A stretch of DNA of 11,287 bases, taken from Chloroflexota bacterium. Lineage in GTDB: Bacteria > Chloroflexota > Dehalococcoidia > SM23-28-2 > RBG-16-64-32. Both the position numbers and the translations under genes were made by a program. The DNA lies in NCBI GenBank assembly GCA_022561095.1, contig JADFRV010000055.1, positions 1 to 11,287 of the forward strand, in the 5' to 3' direction. The notes below the pieces were generated by a model that saw only the letters and a list, made by a program, of their open reading frames with translations, was not told the DNA's origin and ran no database searches. This document shows positions 1 to 7,303 of the stretch, piece after piece. The first letter of the stretch is position 1. Every line of letters begins with the position of its first letter.

Positions 1-25
1 AGTCAGGGGCTGTACTTGGCCGCCA

Positions 26-454
26 TCAGCTCTCATTCCCCTGGGAAGGTGAGGCCAGTGGCTTCGCGAAGCTGAGTTCATGGCCGTCGGGATCGGTGAG
101 GTGGAAGTAGCGTTCGCCCCACTCAGCGTCGCGGGGGGTAGAGTCAGGGCCCAGGTCCTCGGCCAGGGCACGTTCGTAGAGGGCGTCGACGTCGGAAACG
201 TAGAAGATGACGCGTCCCCACCAGGACCACTGCCGGTCCTCGGGTTGGCCGATGAGGTTCAGGTACGAGGAGCCGACGGAAAAGCTGGTGAATGGCGAAT
301 CCTCGCCCCCGTAGCGGAGGGAGAAACCGAGGGAGCGGTAAAATCGGACGGCGCGAGCCATGTCGTGAGTCGCTAGGGTGACGGCGCTGATGGAGTTGAT
401 GGCCGGGGCCGCACGGATGCCCGTGTGCTGGTGGTCTTCTGGACGATCAGGCAT
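26..454 (-). CDS. VOC family (glyoxalase/bleomycin-resistance fold) protein
   Basis: The 142-residue product has two beta-alpha-beta-beta-beta modules, roughly residues 19-70 and 78-132, the normal size for a single-chain vicinal oxygen chelate protein. Visible family marks are ATHDMARAVRFYRSLGF near residues 28-44, a YLNLIG strand, VIFYVSDVDALYERAL in the second module, and the closing DPDGHELSF, whose Glu126 is the usual metal ligand. The family includes dioxygenases, isomerases, lyases and antibiotic-binding proteins, and nothing here fixes the substrate. The ATG at 454 has no clear Shine-Dalgarno sequence; a start at a later codon would remove only the non-conserved first 15-18 residues. 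It stands alone on this strand and diverges from msrB. Family assignment is firm, function unknown. Confidence 0.88.
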   Translation of the reverse strand: MPDRPEDHQHTGIRAAPAINSISAVTLATHDMARAVRFYRSLGFSLRYGGEDSPFTSFSVGSSYLNLIGQPEDRQWSWWGRVIFYVSDVDALYERALAEDLGPDSTPRDAEWGERYFHLTDPDGHELSFAKPLASPSQGNES

Positions 455-478
455 GACGGAGAAATTGAGGGCCGGTCT

Positions 479-484
479 ATGATA
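479..484 (-). promoter_or_regulatory. Possible -10 element for the VOC gene
   Basis: On the minus strand this reads TATCAT, about 25 bases upstream of the ATG at 454, which would give a very short leader. I see no convincing -35 at 16-18 bases. The 151-base divergent region 455-605 holds this and a weak plus-strand candidate, and nothing else recognisable. Confidence 0.25.
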
Positions 485-546
485 GCACAGAGGTGCCGCT
501 TCGCCGTGAACGCCGGGTCATGTGACACGAGCCCCCTGACTGCTGC

Positions 547-552
547 TAGAAT
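547..552 (+). promoter_or_regulatory. Possible -10 element for msrB
   Basis: TAGAAT lies 54 bases before the msrB ATG. A GTGACA sequence at 522-527 resembles a -35 box, but the 19-base spacing is longer than usual. This is inference from consensus only. Confidence 0.25.
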
Positions 553-605
553 GGTTTCTGGTACGTTCAGCGTGAACCTAATGACCGTCAGAACGCCGAA
601 TCGTC

Positions 606-1004
606 ATGAAAGAGAAGATCGAAAAAACTGAAGTGGAGTGGCGAGAGCAGCTGACCGACCAGCAGTACCACGTCGCCCGTGATGCCGGCACGGAGGCGCC
701 GTTCACCGGCCAATACCACGACACCAAAGCCGTGGGCGTGTACCGGTGCGTATGTTGCGGACAGGATCTGTTCAGCTCTAAGGCGAAGTATGATTCCGGC
801 ACTGGCTGGCCGAGCTTCTGGGAGCCTGTCGACCAGAGCAGCACCACACTTAGGACGGACCAAAGCCAGGGCATGGTGCGCACTGAGGTGCGGTGCAGCC
901 GCTGCGACGCCCACCTGGGCCACATGTTCGAGGATGGCCCGCAACCTACCGGCATGCGATACTGCCTCAACTCTGCATCGCTGGACTTGGACAAGCAGGA
1001 GTAA
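606..1004 (+). CDS. msrB: Peptide-methionine (R)-S-oxide reductase MsrB
   Basis: This 132-residue cytosolic enzyme would reduce the R epimer of methionine sulfoxide in oxidised proteins, with electrons usually from thioredoxin. All family landmarks are present: zinc-binding cysteine pairs C48/C51 and C97/C100, the SGTGWPSFW block (residues 64-72), the segment around HLGHMFEDGP, and RYCLNSASL near the C terminus with catalytic C120. Length is normal for a free-standing MsrB. The position that holds a resolving cysteine in many homologs (SGCGWPSF) is Thr66, so recycling may use another cysteine or thioredoxin directly, a known variation. The ATG at 606 lacks a good Shine-Dalgarno sequence, but the conserved region begins soon after it. 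No MsrA is in the window. Identification is secure. Confidence 0.97.
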   Translation: MKEKIEKTEVEWREQLTDQQYHVARDAGTEAPFTGQYHDTKAVGVYRCVCCGQDLFSSKAKYDSGTGWPSFWEPVDQSSTTLRTDQSQGMVRTEVRCSRCDAHLGHMFEDGPQPTGMRYCLNSASLDLDKQE

Positions 1005-1049
1005 CCAGACTAGCCTAGCCCATAGTGCTAACTAGAACAGAGGTGACCC

Positions 1050-1262
1050 GTGGCCCGCGACGCCCTTATCCACCGCGTCAACCCTTACCTGCTGCACGGC
1101 GAGCAGTATTACGAGATCTTCTACTCGTACGCCAACGAGCCTGACTCGATTCGCCAGTCTCGCATCGCCCACACCAACATCTACTCCGACCCGCAAGCGG
1201 GTGACCAGGTCCTTATCGAGGCGGTCCTCAACGTCATCATGGAGATCAAGAAGAAGGGATGA
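1050..1262 (+). CDS. Small protein of unknown function (70 aa)
   Basis: I do not recognise this protein. It starts at GTG 1050, preceded by GAGGTG at a spacing of about five bases, which supports real translation. The sequence is soluble and mixed in charge, with an aromatic stretch (EQYYEIFYSYANEP, about residues 18-31), and ends in a helical segment closing with KKKG. It has no cysteine, no signal peptide and no membrane segment. It lies 45 bases after msrB on the same strand, so it may be co-transcribed with it. Codon use resembles the neighbours. Existence is likely; function is unknown. Confidence 0.7.
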   Translation: MARDALIHRVNPYLLHGEQYYEIFYSYANEPDSIRQSRIAHTNIYSDPQAGDQVLIEAVLNVIMEIKKKG

Positions 1263-1266
1263 CTAG

Positions 1267-1386
1267 ATGCCGGTCGAAAATGCGGGAGGGAGGGGCCTGG
1301 TGCCGCAGCAGCTCTGGCTAGGCGACTTCGCGCTCACCGGCATCACATGCAGCGGTACGGCCCGGGCTCGAGGGGCGTCTCGCTAG
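1267..1386 (+). CDS. Possible 39-residue peptide ORF
   Basis: An ATG four bases after the preceding stop opens a 39-codon frame ending in TAG at 1386, 32 bases before the SagB-type gene. AAGGGA at about 1254-1259 could serve as ribosome-binding site. The peptide ends in a Thr/Ser/Cys/Gly-containing tail (TGITCSGTARARGASR). The frame is short enough to be chance at this GC content, and I see no family. The rest of gap 1263-1418 holds nothing I recognise. Confidence 0.15.
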   Translation: MPVENAGGRGLVPQQLWLGDFALTGITCSGTARARGASR

Positions 1387-1418
1387 CCTAAAGTTGCCTG
1401 GCTTGGGGTGAAGTAGCG

Positions 1419-2954
1419 GTGGAGACTAATCGCGACCTAGAGGCGACCTGGGAGTACCACGAGGGGACCAAGCACTCTTTCCAGAGCCTACGCTCCAGCC
1501 GGCACTTCCTTGACTTCGAAAACAAGCCGCTCCCCTTCAAGATCTATCCGGGTCTGGAGCCCATCCCCCTGCCGCAGGGGCTGGAACCTTCCGGCGTCCC
1601 CGCGCTAGAGGCGCTAGCGGCCAGCGCCGCCGAGCCAAAAGGCGAACGTCTCCCGGACCTGAAGCTGCTAGCGAGGCTCCTACATTACTCGGCGGGGATC
1701 ACCAAGCGTATACGCTACTCGCAGGGCGAGATGCTGTTCCGGGCTGCCTCCTGCACCGGCGCGCTTTACCACATAGACCTGTATCTGGTGTGTGGGGATC
1801 TGCCGGACCTGGAGGCGGGAGTCTACCATTTTGGGGTGCACGATTTCGCCTTGCGCCAGCTGCGGCGGGGCGACTTTCGGGGCGAGTTGGTGCGGGCCAC
1901 GGCCGGCGAGTCGGCGGTGGCGTTGGCGCCGGCTATCCTCATATGCAGCAGCACGTTCTGGCGCAACTCCTGGAAGTATCAGGCGCGGGCTTACCGGCAT
2001 TGCTTCTGGGACAGCGGCACCATCCTGGCGAACCTCTTGGCCATGACCGCGGCCCACAGGGTGCCGGCCCGGGTGCTGTGCGGCTTCGTGGACGGTTGGG
2101 TGAACCGGCTGCTGGGGCTGGAACCGCAGCGGGAAGTAGCCCTCGCGCTGATCCCATTGGGCCGCGACAGCCCCACCGGTCAGGCCCCGGACGTCGAACC
2201 GCTGGCGCTGGAGACTACGCCGCTCTCGAGGTCGGAGGTAGACTACCCGGCGATTCGGGCGATGCACGAAGCCTCGTCCCTGGCTGAGGAGACGGTGGTA
2301 GCGGCCTGGCGAGGCGCTGCCTCTGTGGCTCCGCTTGCCTCGCCTTCGGGTCGGCTGTTCCCGCTACGACCGCTGAACGATAGGGAGGCGCCGCATGACT
2401 CCATCGAGGAGGTCATCTCGCGGCGCGGTTCCAGCCGCCGCTTCGCCCGCCAGCCGATCAGTCTGGAGCAGCTCTCCACTGCGCTGAGTAGCATCGGTGG
2501 GATCGCGGCCGACTTCACGCAATCGGGAGGCCGGCTTCTGAACGACGCCTATATCATTGTGAACGCCGTGGAAGGCCTGCCCTGCGGTTCCTACGTCTAT
2601 CACCCGGACGAGGGCGCTCTGGAGCTGCTCCGGGAAGGGGAGTTTCGGGACGAGGCCGGGGACTTGGGCTTAGAGCAAGCGCTCCCCGCCGATGCCAGCG
2701 CGAACGTATTCTTCCTGGCGGACCTGGCGCCGATCCTGGAGCGGTTCGGCAACCGGGGCTACCGGGTAGCGCAGCTTGAGGCGGCCATCAACGGCGGCAG
2801 GCTGTACCTGGCGAGCTACGCCCTGGGGCTGGGCGCCACCGGTCTAACGTTCTACGATGACGACGTGACCGACTTCTTCTCGCCCCACGCCGAGGGGAAG
2901 AGCGCGATGTTCCTGGTGGCGCTGGGTCATCCTGCTAGGAAGACGCCTGGCTAG
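1419..2954 (+). CDS. SagB/ThcOx-family oxidoreductase with two nitroreductase-like domains
   Basis: The 511-residue product opens with the signature of SagB-type dehydrogenases: YHEGTKHS (residues 13-20), then FENKPLPFKIYPGLEPIPLP (33-52). Two nitroreductase-like domains follow, about residues 80-258 and 326-508. The second begins with SIEEVISRRGSSRRF, the usual FMN-phosphate contact, and ends with a GLGATGLTF segment. SagB/ThcOx enzymes are FMN-dependent; the best-known members oxidise azolines to azoles in TOMM and cyanobactin peptide pathways, but many tandem-domain relatives are orphans of unknown substrate. No YcaO cyclodehydratase or obvious precursor is in the window, so azole formation cannot be claimed. 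Start is GTG 1419 with GGGGTG about seven bases upstream. It converges with tenA; the stop codons are 13 bases apart. Confidence 0.9.
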   Translation: METNRDLEATWEYHEGTKHSFQSLRSSRHFLDFENKPLPFKIYPGLEPIPLPQGLEPSGVPALEALAASAAEPKGERLPDLKLLARLLHYSAGITKRIRYSQGEMLFRAASCTGALYHIDLYLVCGDLPDLEAGVYHFGVHDFALRQLRRGDFRGELVRATAGESAVALAPAILICSSTFWRNSWKYQARAYRHCFWDSGTILANLLAMTAAHRVPARVLCGFVDGWVNRLLGLEPQREVALALIPLGRDSPTGQAPDVEPLALETTPLSRSEVDYPAIRAMHEASSLAEETVVAAWRGAASVAPLASPSGRLFPLRPLNDREAPHDSIEEVISRRGSSRRFARQPISLEQLSTALSSIGGIAADFTQSGGRLLNDAYIIVNAVEGLPCGSYVYHPDEGALELLREGEFRDEAGDLGLEQALPADASANVFFLADLAPILERFGNRGYRVAQLEAAINGGRLYLASYALGLGATGLTFYDDDVTDFFSPHAEGKSAMFLVALGHPARKTPG

Positions 2955-2967
2955 GCCCAGGGCCGTG

Positions 2968-3639
2968 TCATGCCGGCCAGCGCTCCTGCCGCCAGGCCAT
3001 CTCCCAGAACAGCAGCTCGTAGCGGCTGGAGGTGAGGAAGGCGTCCTCCATGCGCCGCAGCGTATCCTCCGGCAGGCCGGCGGCCACCCGATCCACCAGA
3101 GAGCGACACCAGACGGCCAGCTCCGCGAACTCCTCCGAGGAGTACATCTCAATCCACTTCGCATATCTTTCGTCCGCCGGCCCCGGGCCCTGGGCCAGGC
3201 GCTGCCCTATGTCGGAAAAGCCCCACATACAGGGCAGAAGAGCGGCGATGAGCCCCGAGAACTCGTCCAGGGCGGCCACTCGGAGAAGGAAGTCGGTATA
3301 GCCACGCGTGGTGGGGGCCTTCTCCTCCGCCTCTAGTTCAGCGATAGAGATGCCGAACTCAGCGGCGTAGGAGCGGTGGAGGTCCATCTCCACGTTGAGG
3401 GTGCCGTGGACCAGATCGGCGAAGCGGCGCATGGAGTCGAGGTCGGGGGCGCGGGCCACGGCCAGGGCCAGCAGGCGGGCGTAGTCGATGAGGAAGAGGT
3501 AGTCCTGACGCACCCAGAACTTGAACTTCTCGATGTCCAGGCTGCCGTCCCCGATGCCCTGTACGAAGGGGTGGCTATGTTGGGCCTCCCAAACGGGCCG
3601 CGCCAGACGGTAGAGGCGGTCCGTAAAGCGCTCGCTCAT
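2968..3639 (-). CDS. tenA: TenA family aminopyrimidine aminohydrolase (thiaminase II)
   Basis: The open frame extends upstream to 3735, but ATG 3639 gives a 223-residue protein matching TenA length, and the upstream part lies antisense-free inside the preceding gene's 3' end. TenA salvages the pyrimidine half of degraded thiamine, hydrolysing aminopyrimidines to hydroxymethylpyrimidine. Catalytic landmarks visible are D46-Y47 in VRQDYLFL, C137 in ALLPCMWGF (the thiaminase nucleophile), and Y207-E208 in SRYELLFWEMAW. The all-helical haem-oxygenase-like fold is expected. It starts one base after the stop of the upstream TenA-like gene, so the two are almost certainly translationally coupled. 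No TPP riboswitch is seen upstream. It could act on related pyrimidines; family identity is firm. Confidence 0.92.
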   Translation of the reverse strand: MSERFTDRLYRLARPVWEAQHSHPFVQGIGDGSLDIEKFKFWVRQDYLFLIDYARLLALAVARAPDLDSMRRFADLVHGTLNVEMDLHRSYAAEFGISIAELEAEEKAPTTRGYTDFLLRVAALDEFSGLIAALLPCMWGFSDIGQRLAQGPGPADERYAKWIEMYSSEEFAELAVWCRSLVDRVAAGLPEDTLRRMEDAFLTSSRYELLFWEMAWRQERWPA

Positions 3640-3640
3640 T

Positions 3641-4306
3641 CTAGGTGGAGGCCTCGTACAGGGTATCCCAGTACATGAGCTCGTAGGCCTGGATGAGACG
3701 GGCGGCACGGGCCACGCCCCGCGGATCCACGTCACGGTCCAGACCGTCCTGGATGACGCGCAGGGAATCGGCCTCGAACTCAGGGGCGGGAGCAGCGAAC
3801 AGGTCGAAGAAGGCCACCGCCTCGGATGAGAGGCCGCATTTGCCTTTGAGGGCCGCGCTCATGCGGGCGCAGCTGCTGCCCCAGGCGGGTAGGTTGGCCA
3901 GGAAAGCGGCGGCGAAGTCAGCACCGGAGCCGTAGGAGGCCAGCCAGGCAACATAGGCGGGATAGGCCTGACAGCCGGGCCTGGGCTCGTAGGCCCGCAG
4001 GTCGTCCTCACTCATCTCGAGCGCCTTGGCGAAGGCGAGGAGGGCGTCCCTGGCCGCGGCCTCGCCCTGCAGCGCCCCGAGGAAGAAGTCGCGGTTGGGG
4101 CCGTGGCCCTGGCGGCTGACCAGCAGGGCAACGCTGCGCAGGTCCGAGTTGACGATGTGGTATTGCTCGCCGGCGAAGAGGCGGAGCTTCTCTTTAGTGA
4201 TCCGCCCTTCCTCGACGGCTAAAAGATAGGGGTGGGCAATGAGCTTATCCTCCACCGCCTTCAGTTGGGCTCGCGTCTCCGCGATCAGTTCACGAGCGTC
4301 GGCCAC
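3641..4306 (-). CDS. TenA/PqqC-like protein lacking the catalytic cysteine
   Basis: This 221-residue all-helical protein is a divergent paralog of the next gene. Shared marks are the helix with FAGEQYH (residues 44-50), the LPAWG loop (139-143) and AYELMYWDTLYE (207-218). Where TenA has LPCMWG with its nucleophilic cysteine, this protein has LPAWG, and the catalytic aspartate position reads Gln48, so thiaminase II activity is unlikely. The haem-oxygenase-like superfamily also includes PqqC and diiron oxidases; the region around GEAAARDALL lacks the histidine expected of a diiron site, so that role is not supported either. Start is GTG 4306 with AGGAGGTG at 4311-4318. A partner or regulator role beside TenA, or a different reaction, is inference. 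Confidence 0.85.
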   Translation of the reverse strand: MADARELIAETRAQLKAVEDKLIAHPYLLAVEEGRITKEKLRLFAGEQYHIVNSDLRSVALLVSRQGHGPNRDFFLGALQGEAAARDALLAFAKALEMSEDDLRAYEPRPGCQAYPAYVAWLASYGSGADFAAAFLANLPAWGSSCARMSAALKGKCGLSSEAVAFFDLFAAPAPEFEADSLRVIQDGLDRDVDPRGVARAARLIQAYELMYWDTLYEAST

Positions 4307-4447
4307 GAGCCACCTCCTCTACAGGAGCCACGTCTCTCGCTGGTGGCCTTGAGCTGACCGAGGAACAGGTGACGGAAGATCGCCTCCCAGATGGCTGTCG
4401 CCGTAGCCCTCGGGCTGTCAGAAAATCGCGCGGACATATGCCTAGAC
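4307..4447 (-). other. 141-base gap between FIST and TenA-like genes
   Basis: This is the largest gap inside the minus-strand run and the best place for a separate promoter for the TenA pair. It ends in a strong ribosome-binding site (4311-4318). A CTGACA sequence near 4416-4421 resembles a -35 box but I find no matching -10. There is a short inverted repeat AGCC/GGCT with a CTCG loop at 4406-4417 and no T-run. No TPP riboswitch consensus is visible. A 63-codon frame crosses the gap but overlaps both neighbours and is probably chance. Confidence 0.4.
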
Positions 4448-5650
4448 CTACGGTGCTTGGCCCTGTCCGGGCTCATCGGGGATCACCAGGGCGATGCTGG
4501 CGGTGAAGCCGTGCAGAAAGTTCTGCTCACCCACCGGGCCGATCTCGCCGTTGCAGAAGAAGCCGGCCACGGCGATTGGGCCGAGCAGGTCCACTAGGGT
4601 CCGCGCGTCATGGTCAGGCGTCCCGAACAGGCCGACGCCCCGACCGTTGCAGGAGCAGAGCAGCGCCCCAACGGGCTGGCGCGCGCCGAGCTCCTTCCGC
4701 GCTCGCTCCAGTAACTCGCGCAGGTCCTCGTCCGCCGCGTCCGGGTCCCGGAGCTGGAACTGGAGCGTCTGGCCCACCCGCGGCAGCGCTCCCACCGCCA
4801 GGGTGCCCCTCTCGGGGTCGACCCCCATCAGGTTGCGGATGAGGAAGTCGCCCCGGCGGAACTCGCCCCGATGCTCGTCCATCGCCAGGCCCACCAGGAG
4901 GTTTCTCTGCGCCCGCCGCTGCATCTCCGGCGGCAGGGCGCGCAGGGTGTCCACCAGCACCTGATATGCAGGCCGCTGGGCGATGGTCTCGATGATGTGG
5001 CCCTGAGCGCCGGTGATGGTCCAGGTCTCGCCGATCGGAGCGGCGCCCTGGGAGACGATAGTGCGGACGGCGTAGGGGCCGCCCAGAGCGAGAGCCACGA
5101 CGCCGCGGTCGTAGACCTCCCCATTCAGAAACAGGTGAGTGCCGCGCAGTCGGGGGTCGCCGGAGGCGAGCCCGCCCACCAGGGGCGTACCGGGGTAACC
5201 CGCGGACAGGCCGTCAAGGAGCGCCTCCGCATCCAGCGTGAACGGGTCGGCGAACAGGAGCCAGGCGCTAGTGCCTCCCGGGGCGACCCCAGTGAGCCGG
5301 TGCCAATCCTGGGGAGTGCGGCAGCTCTCCAGCTCTTCCTGGGTCAGGTGAACGGCAGTCAGCTCCGCCCCGGGCAGGGAGAAGGCCAGTAGCGCCAGCG
5401 CCGGCTCCCCCTCTATCTCCCTGCCGGCGCCGATGACCCCCTGGCCGGAACAGCCTACGAGGAGGCGGGCGCCGGTGAGCTGGCGCGCCCGGGCCACCAG
5501 GTCTGGGAACTCCTCACGGTACTCCGAACTGGCGAAGAGCAGCGCCAGATGCACCTCGTCCTCTCCTGCGAGGAGCGGTATCTGGCCGATCAGGTCGGCC
5601 AGTGCCTCCCGCCAATCGGGATGCCGGGCTACGGCTGCTCCGGTCGTCAT
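4448..5650 (-). CDS. FIST domain protein (FIST_N plus FIST_C), stand-alone
   Basis: The 400-residue product is made only of the FIST sensory module: FIST_N about residues 30-230, including LLVGCSGQGVIG, and FIST_C about 240-390, including VGQTLQFQLRDPDAADEDL, LLCSCNGRG and the closing VAGFFCNGEIGP block. FIST domains are proposed small-ligand sensors in signal transduction, sometimes fused to kinases or GGDEF outputs; here no output domain is attached. It has no signal peptide or membrane segment, so it should be cytosolic. ATG 5650 overlaps the ndh stop by four bases (ATGA) and has AGGAGG at 5655-5660, so translation is coupled to ndh. This suggests, by inference only, a role linked to respiratory or redox state. 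Family assignment is firm. Confidence 0.92.
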   Translation of the reverse strand: MTTGAAVARHPDWREALADLIGQIPLLAGEDEVHLALLFASSEYREEFPDLVARARQLTGARLLVGCSGQGVIGAGREIEGEPALALLAFSLPGAELTAVHLTQEELESCRTPQDWHRLTGVAPGGTSAWLLFADPFTLDAEALLDGLSAGYPGTPLVGGLASGDPRLRGTHLFLNGEVYDRGVVALALGGPYAVRTIVSQGAAPIGETWTITGAQGHIIETIAQRPAYQVLVDTLRALPPEMQRRAQRNLLVGLAMDEHRGEFRRGDFLIRNLMGVDPERGTLAVGALPRVGQTLQFQLRDPDAADEDLRELLERARKELGARQPVGALLCSCNGRGVGLFGTPDHDARTLVDLLGPIAVAGFFCNGEIGPVGEQNFLHGFTASIALVIPDEPGQGQAP

Positions 5651-6945
5651 GGAGCCTCCTCGTTGTTGTTCGAGATGTGCTGGCGGCTCGCGGTTCGTCT
5701 AATCAGACGCACGGCTCGATCGTAAGTGAAGTAGTTCCAGGTCCAGTTTACCAGCACCAGCATCCGGTTGCGGAAGCCGATGAGCCACACCAGGTGCACC
5801 GTCAGCCATATTAGCCAGGCGATGAAGCCATTCAGCCGAAGGCCGAAGATGTGGGCGATGGCGGCGTTGCGGCCGATGGTGACCATGGTGCCCCGATCCT
5901 TGTACGCAAACCGCTTTGGCGGCTTGCCGGCCAGGCTGCGCAGGATGTTTTCCGCCACCAGGGCACCCTGCTGAATAGCTACCGGAGCCAGCATAGGATG
6001 CGGCCGGGTCTCCGGGTCGCCCACATGGGCCATGTCCCCAATGGCGTAGACCTCCGGATGGCCGGGCAGACGCAGCGTCTCAGAGACAACGAGGCGGCCG
6101 GCCGAGTCCCTGGCTGTGGGCACGGCTTCGGCCAGAGGCGGCGCCCGCATGCCCGCCACCCACATCACGGCGCCGGCCGGGATCATCTCGCCATTGCTTA
6201 GGGTGACGCCGTTCGCATCAGCGTCAGCCACTGGCGCTCGCAGACTTATCTCTACCCCCAGCTCGCTCAGTTTGGCCAGCGCCTTGGCCTGTAGACCGGG
6301 GGGCATGCCAGGCAGAATGCGGTCGGTGGCCTCCAGAAGGAGGATGCGTGCGCATGAAAGGTCCAAATCCGGGTAATCGTGTGGCAGGACATGCCGCCGC
6401 AGCTCGGCCAGGGCCCCGGCCAGCTCCACACCCGTGGGCCCGCCGCCCACCACGATGAGCGTCATCAACTGTCGGCGACGGTCAGGGTCCTCCTCAGCTG
6501 ACGCCGTCTCGAAGGCGCCCAGGATCTGGTCGCGCAACCTCTCGGCGTCGTCCAGGTCGCGGAGGGCGGAGGTCACCTGCACAACCGAGTCCAGGCCGAA
6601 GTAGCTGGTGGCGCTGCCGGCCGCCAGCACTAGGTAATCGTAGCTTATCTCGCCGGAATCGGTAGTGACGACACGGCGCGCAAGGTCCACCCCCGTGACC
6701 GCGTTCAGGCGAAAGCGCAGGTTGGGAGCGCCGCGGAGGATACGGCGAATCGGCTGGGCGATCTCTTCCGGCTCCAGCCCGGCGGTGGCGACCTGGTACA
6801 GCAGGGGGACGAAGGTGTGGTAGTTGTGCCGGTCCAGGATGGTCACGTCTACAGGGGCGCCACTCAAGCCGCGAGCCACCCTCAGCCCGCCGAACCCGGC
6901 ACCGACTATGACCACAGACGGGAGCGTCACGACGGGCTCCTGCAT
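5647..6945 (-). CDS. ndh: Type II NADH dehydrogenase (NDH-2), NAD(P)/FAD-dependent
   Basis: NDH-2 passes electrons from NADH to membrane quinone without pumping protons. The 432-residue protein has the FAD-binding Rossmann motif GAGFGG (residues 15-20), the HNYHTFVPLLYQVATAG stretch, the NADH-binding GGGPTG (167-172), the second FAD contact YAIGDMA (about 300-306), the quinone-site AIQQG (323-327), and a C-terminal hydrophobic/amphipathic region (about 368-412, LIWLTVHLVWLIGFRNR) for membrane attachment. I chose ATG 6945 because GGGAAGGAG lies just upstream and the Rossmann strand starts soon after; the frame could also begin at TTG 7014, adding 23 non-conserved residues. It overlaps the FIST gene by four bases. 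Related flavoproteins such as sulfide:quinone reductase are possible but fit less well. Confidence 0.92.
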   Translation of the reverse strand: MQEPVVTLPSVVIVGAGFGGLRVARGLSGAPVDVTILDRHNYHTFVPLLYQVATAGLEPEEIAQPIRRILRGAPNLRFRLNAVTGVDLARRVVTTDSGEISYDYLVLAAGSATSYFGLDSVVQVTSALRDLDDAERLRDQILGAFETASAEEDPDRRRQLMTLIVVGGGPTGVELAGALAELRRHVLPHDYPDLDLSCARILLLEATDRILPGMPPGLQAKALAKLSELGVEISLRAPVADADANGVTLSNGEMIPAGAVMWVAGMRAPPLAEAVPTARDSAGRLVVSETLRLPGHPEVYAIGDMAHVGDPETRPHPMLAPVAIQQGALVAENILRSLAGKPPKRFAYKDRGTMVTIGRNAAIAHIFGLRLNGFIAWLIWLTVHLVWLIGFRNRMLVLVNWTWNYFTYDRAVRLIRRTASRQHISNNNEEAP

Positions 6946-7010
6946 GGCTCCTTCCCGCGACGAGCGTGCCTTCGAGGCGGACGATTGTTTATCGGCTCCG
7001 GCGTCCGCAT

Positions 7011-7301
7011 TCAATCTGCGTCCGAAGGACGGTCACGCACGATAGTGCCTACGCCGCGCATTCGGGCCACCAGATAGATGTCATCCTCTCGGTACGCGTC
7101 CTGGACCATCTGAATGACGAAGCCCCAGATGTCATTGATCTCCTCTCTATCGTCCGTCCCCGGCGTGATCCAGAGGTAGGCATCCTCGTGGTCGTCCCTA
7201 GGCGTCTCGAAGTCCAGACGCAGGACGATCCCTGAGAATTCGCGGGAAGCGTCCTCTATGATCCCTCGGGCGACCCGTTCGACGTCCCGGCGTTCGGCCA
7301 C
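7011..7301 (-). CDS. Unknown acidic protein (96 aa)
   Basis: I do not recognise this protein. It is soluble and acidic, with predicted alternating helix and strand: an N-terminal helix (ERRDVERVARGIIEDA), a strand (GIVLRLDF), another (DAYLWITPG), a helix (IWGFVIQMVQDAYRE) and a final strand pair (DIYLVARMRG, GTIVRDRP). That looks like a compact alpha/beta domain and not a random frame. There are no cysteines and no membrane segments. GTG 7301 is two bases after the stop of the frameshifted VOC gene, and no strong ribosome-binding site is present, so translation probably depends on coupling to that gene. ndh follows 65 bases later. It is probably real because it fills the space between two coupled genes in the same direction. 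Confidence 0.65.
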   Translation of the reverse strand: MAERRDVERVARGIIEDASREFSGIVLRLDFETPRDDHEDAYLWITPGTDDREEINDIWGFVIQMVQDAYREDDIYLVARMRGVGTIVRDRPSDAD

Positions 7302-7303
7302 GG

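Noticed and set aside
2945..2963. Short hairpin CCTGG/CCAGG between the convergent SagB-type and tenA stops
   Set aside because: The stem is only five base pairs and there is no T-run on either strand, so I do not call a terminator.
3640..3735. N-terminal extension of the TenA frame
   Set aside because: It lies inside the upstream TenA-like gene, is rich in Pro/Ser/Cys, and ATG 3639 gives the normal family length.
4307..4447. TPP riboswitch upstream of the TenA pair
   Set aside because: Neither the CTGAGA nor the ACCTGA/GGATAATGCC core of the consensus is visible.
4285..4476. 63-codon minus-strand frame across the gap between the FIST and TenA-like genes
   Set aside because: It overlaps both neighbours, lacks a ribosome-binding site and matches no family I know.
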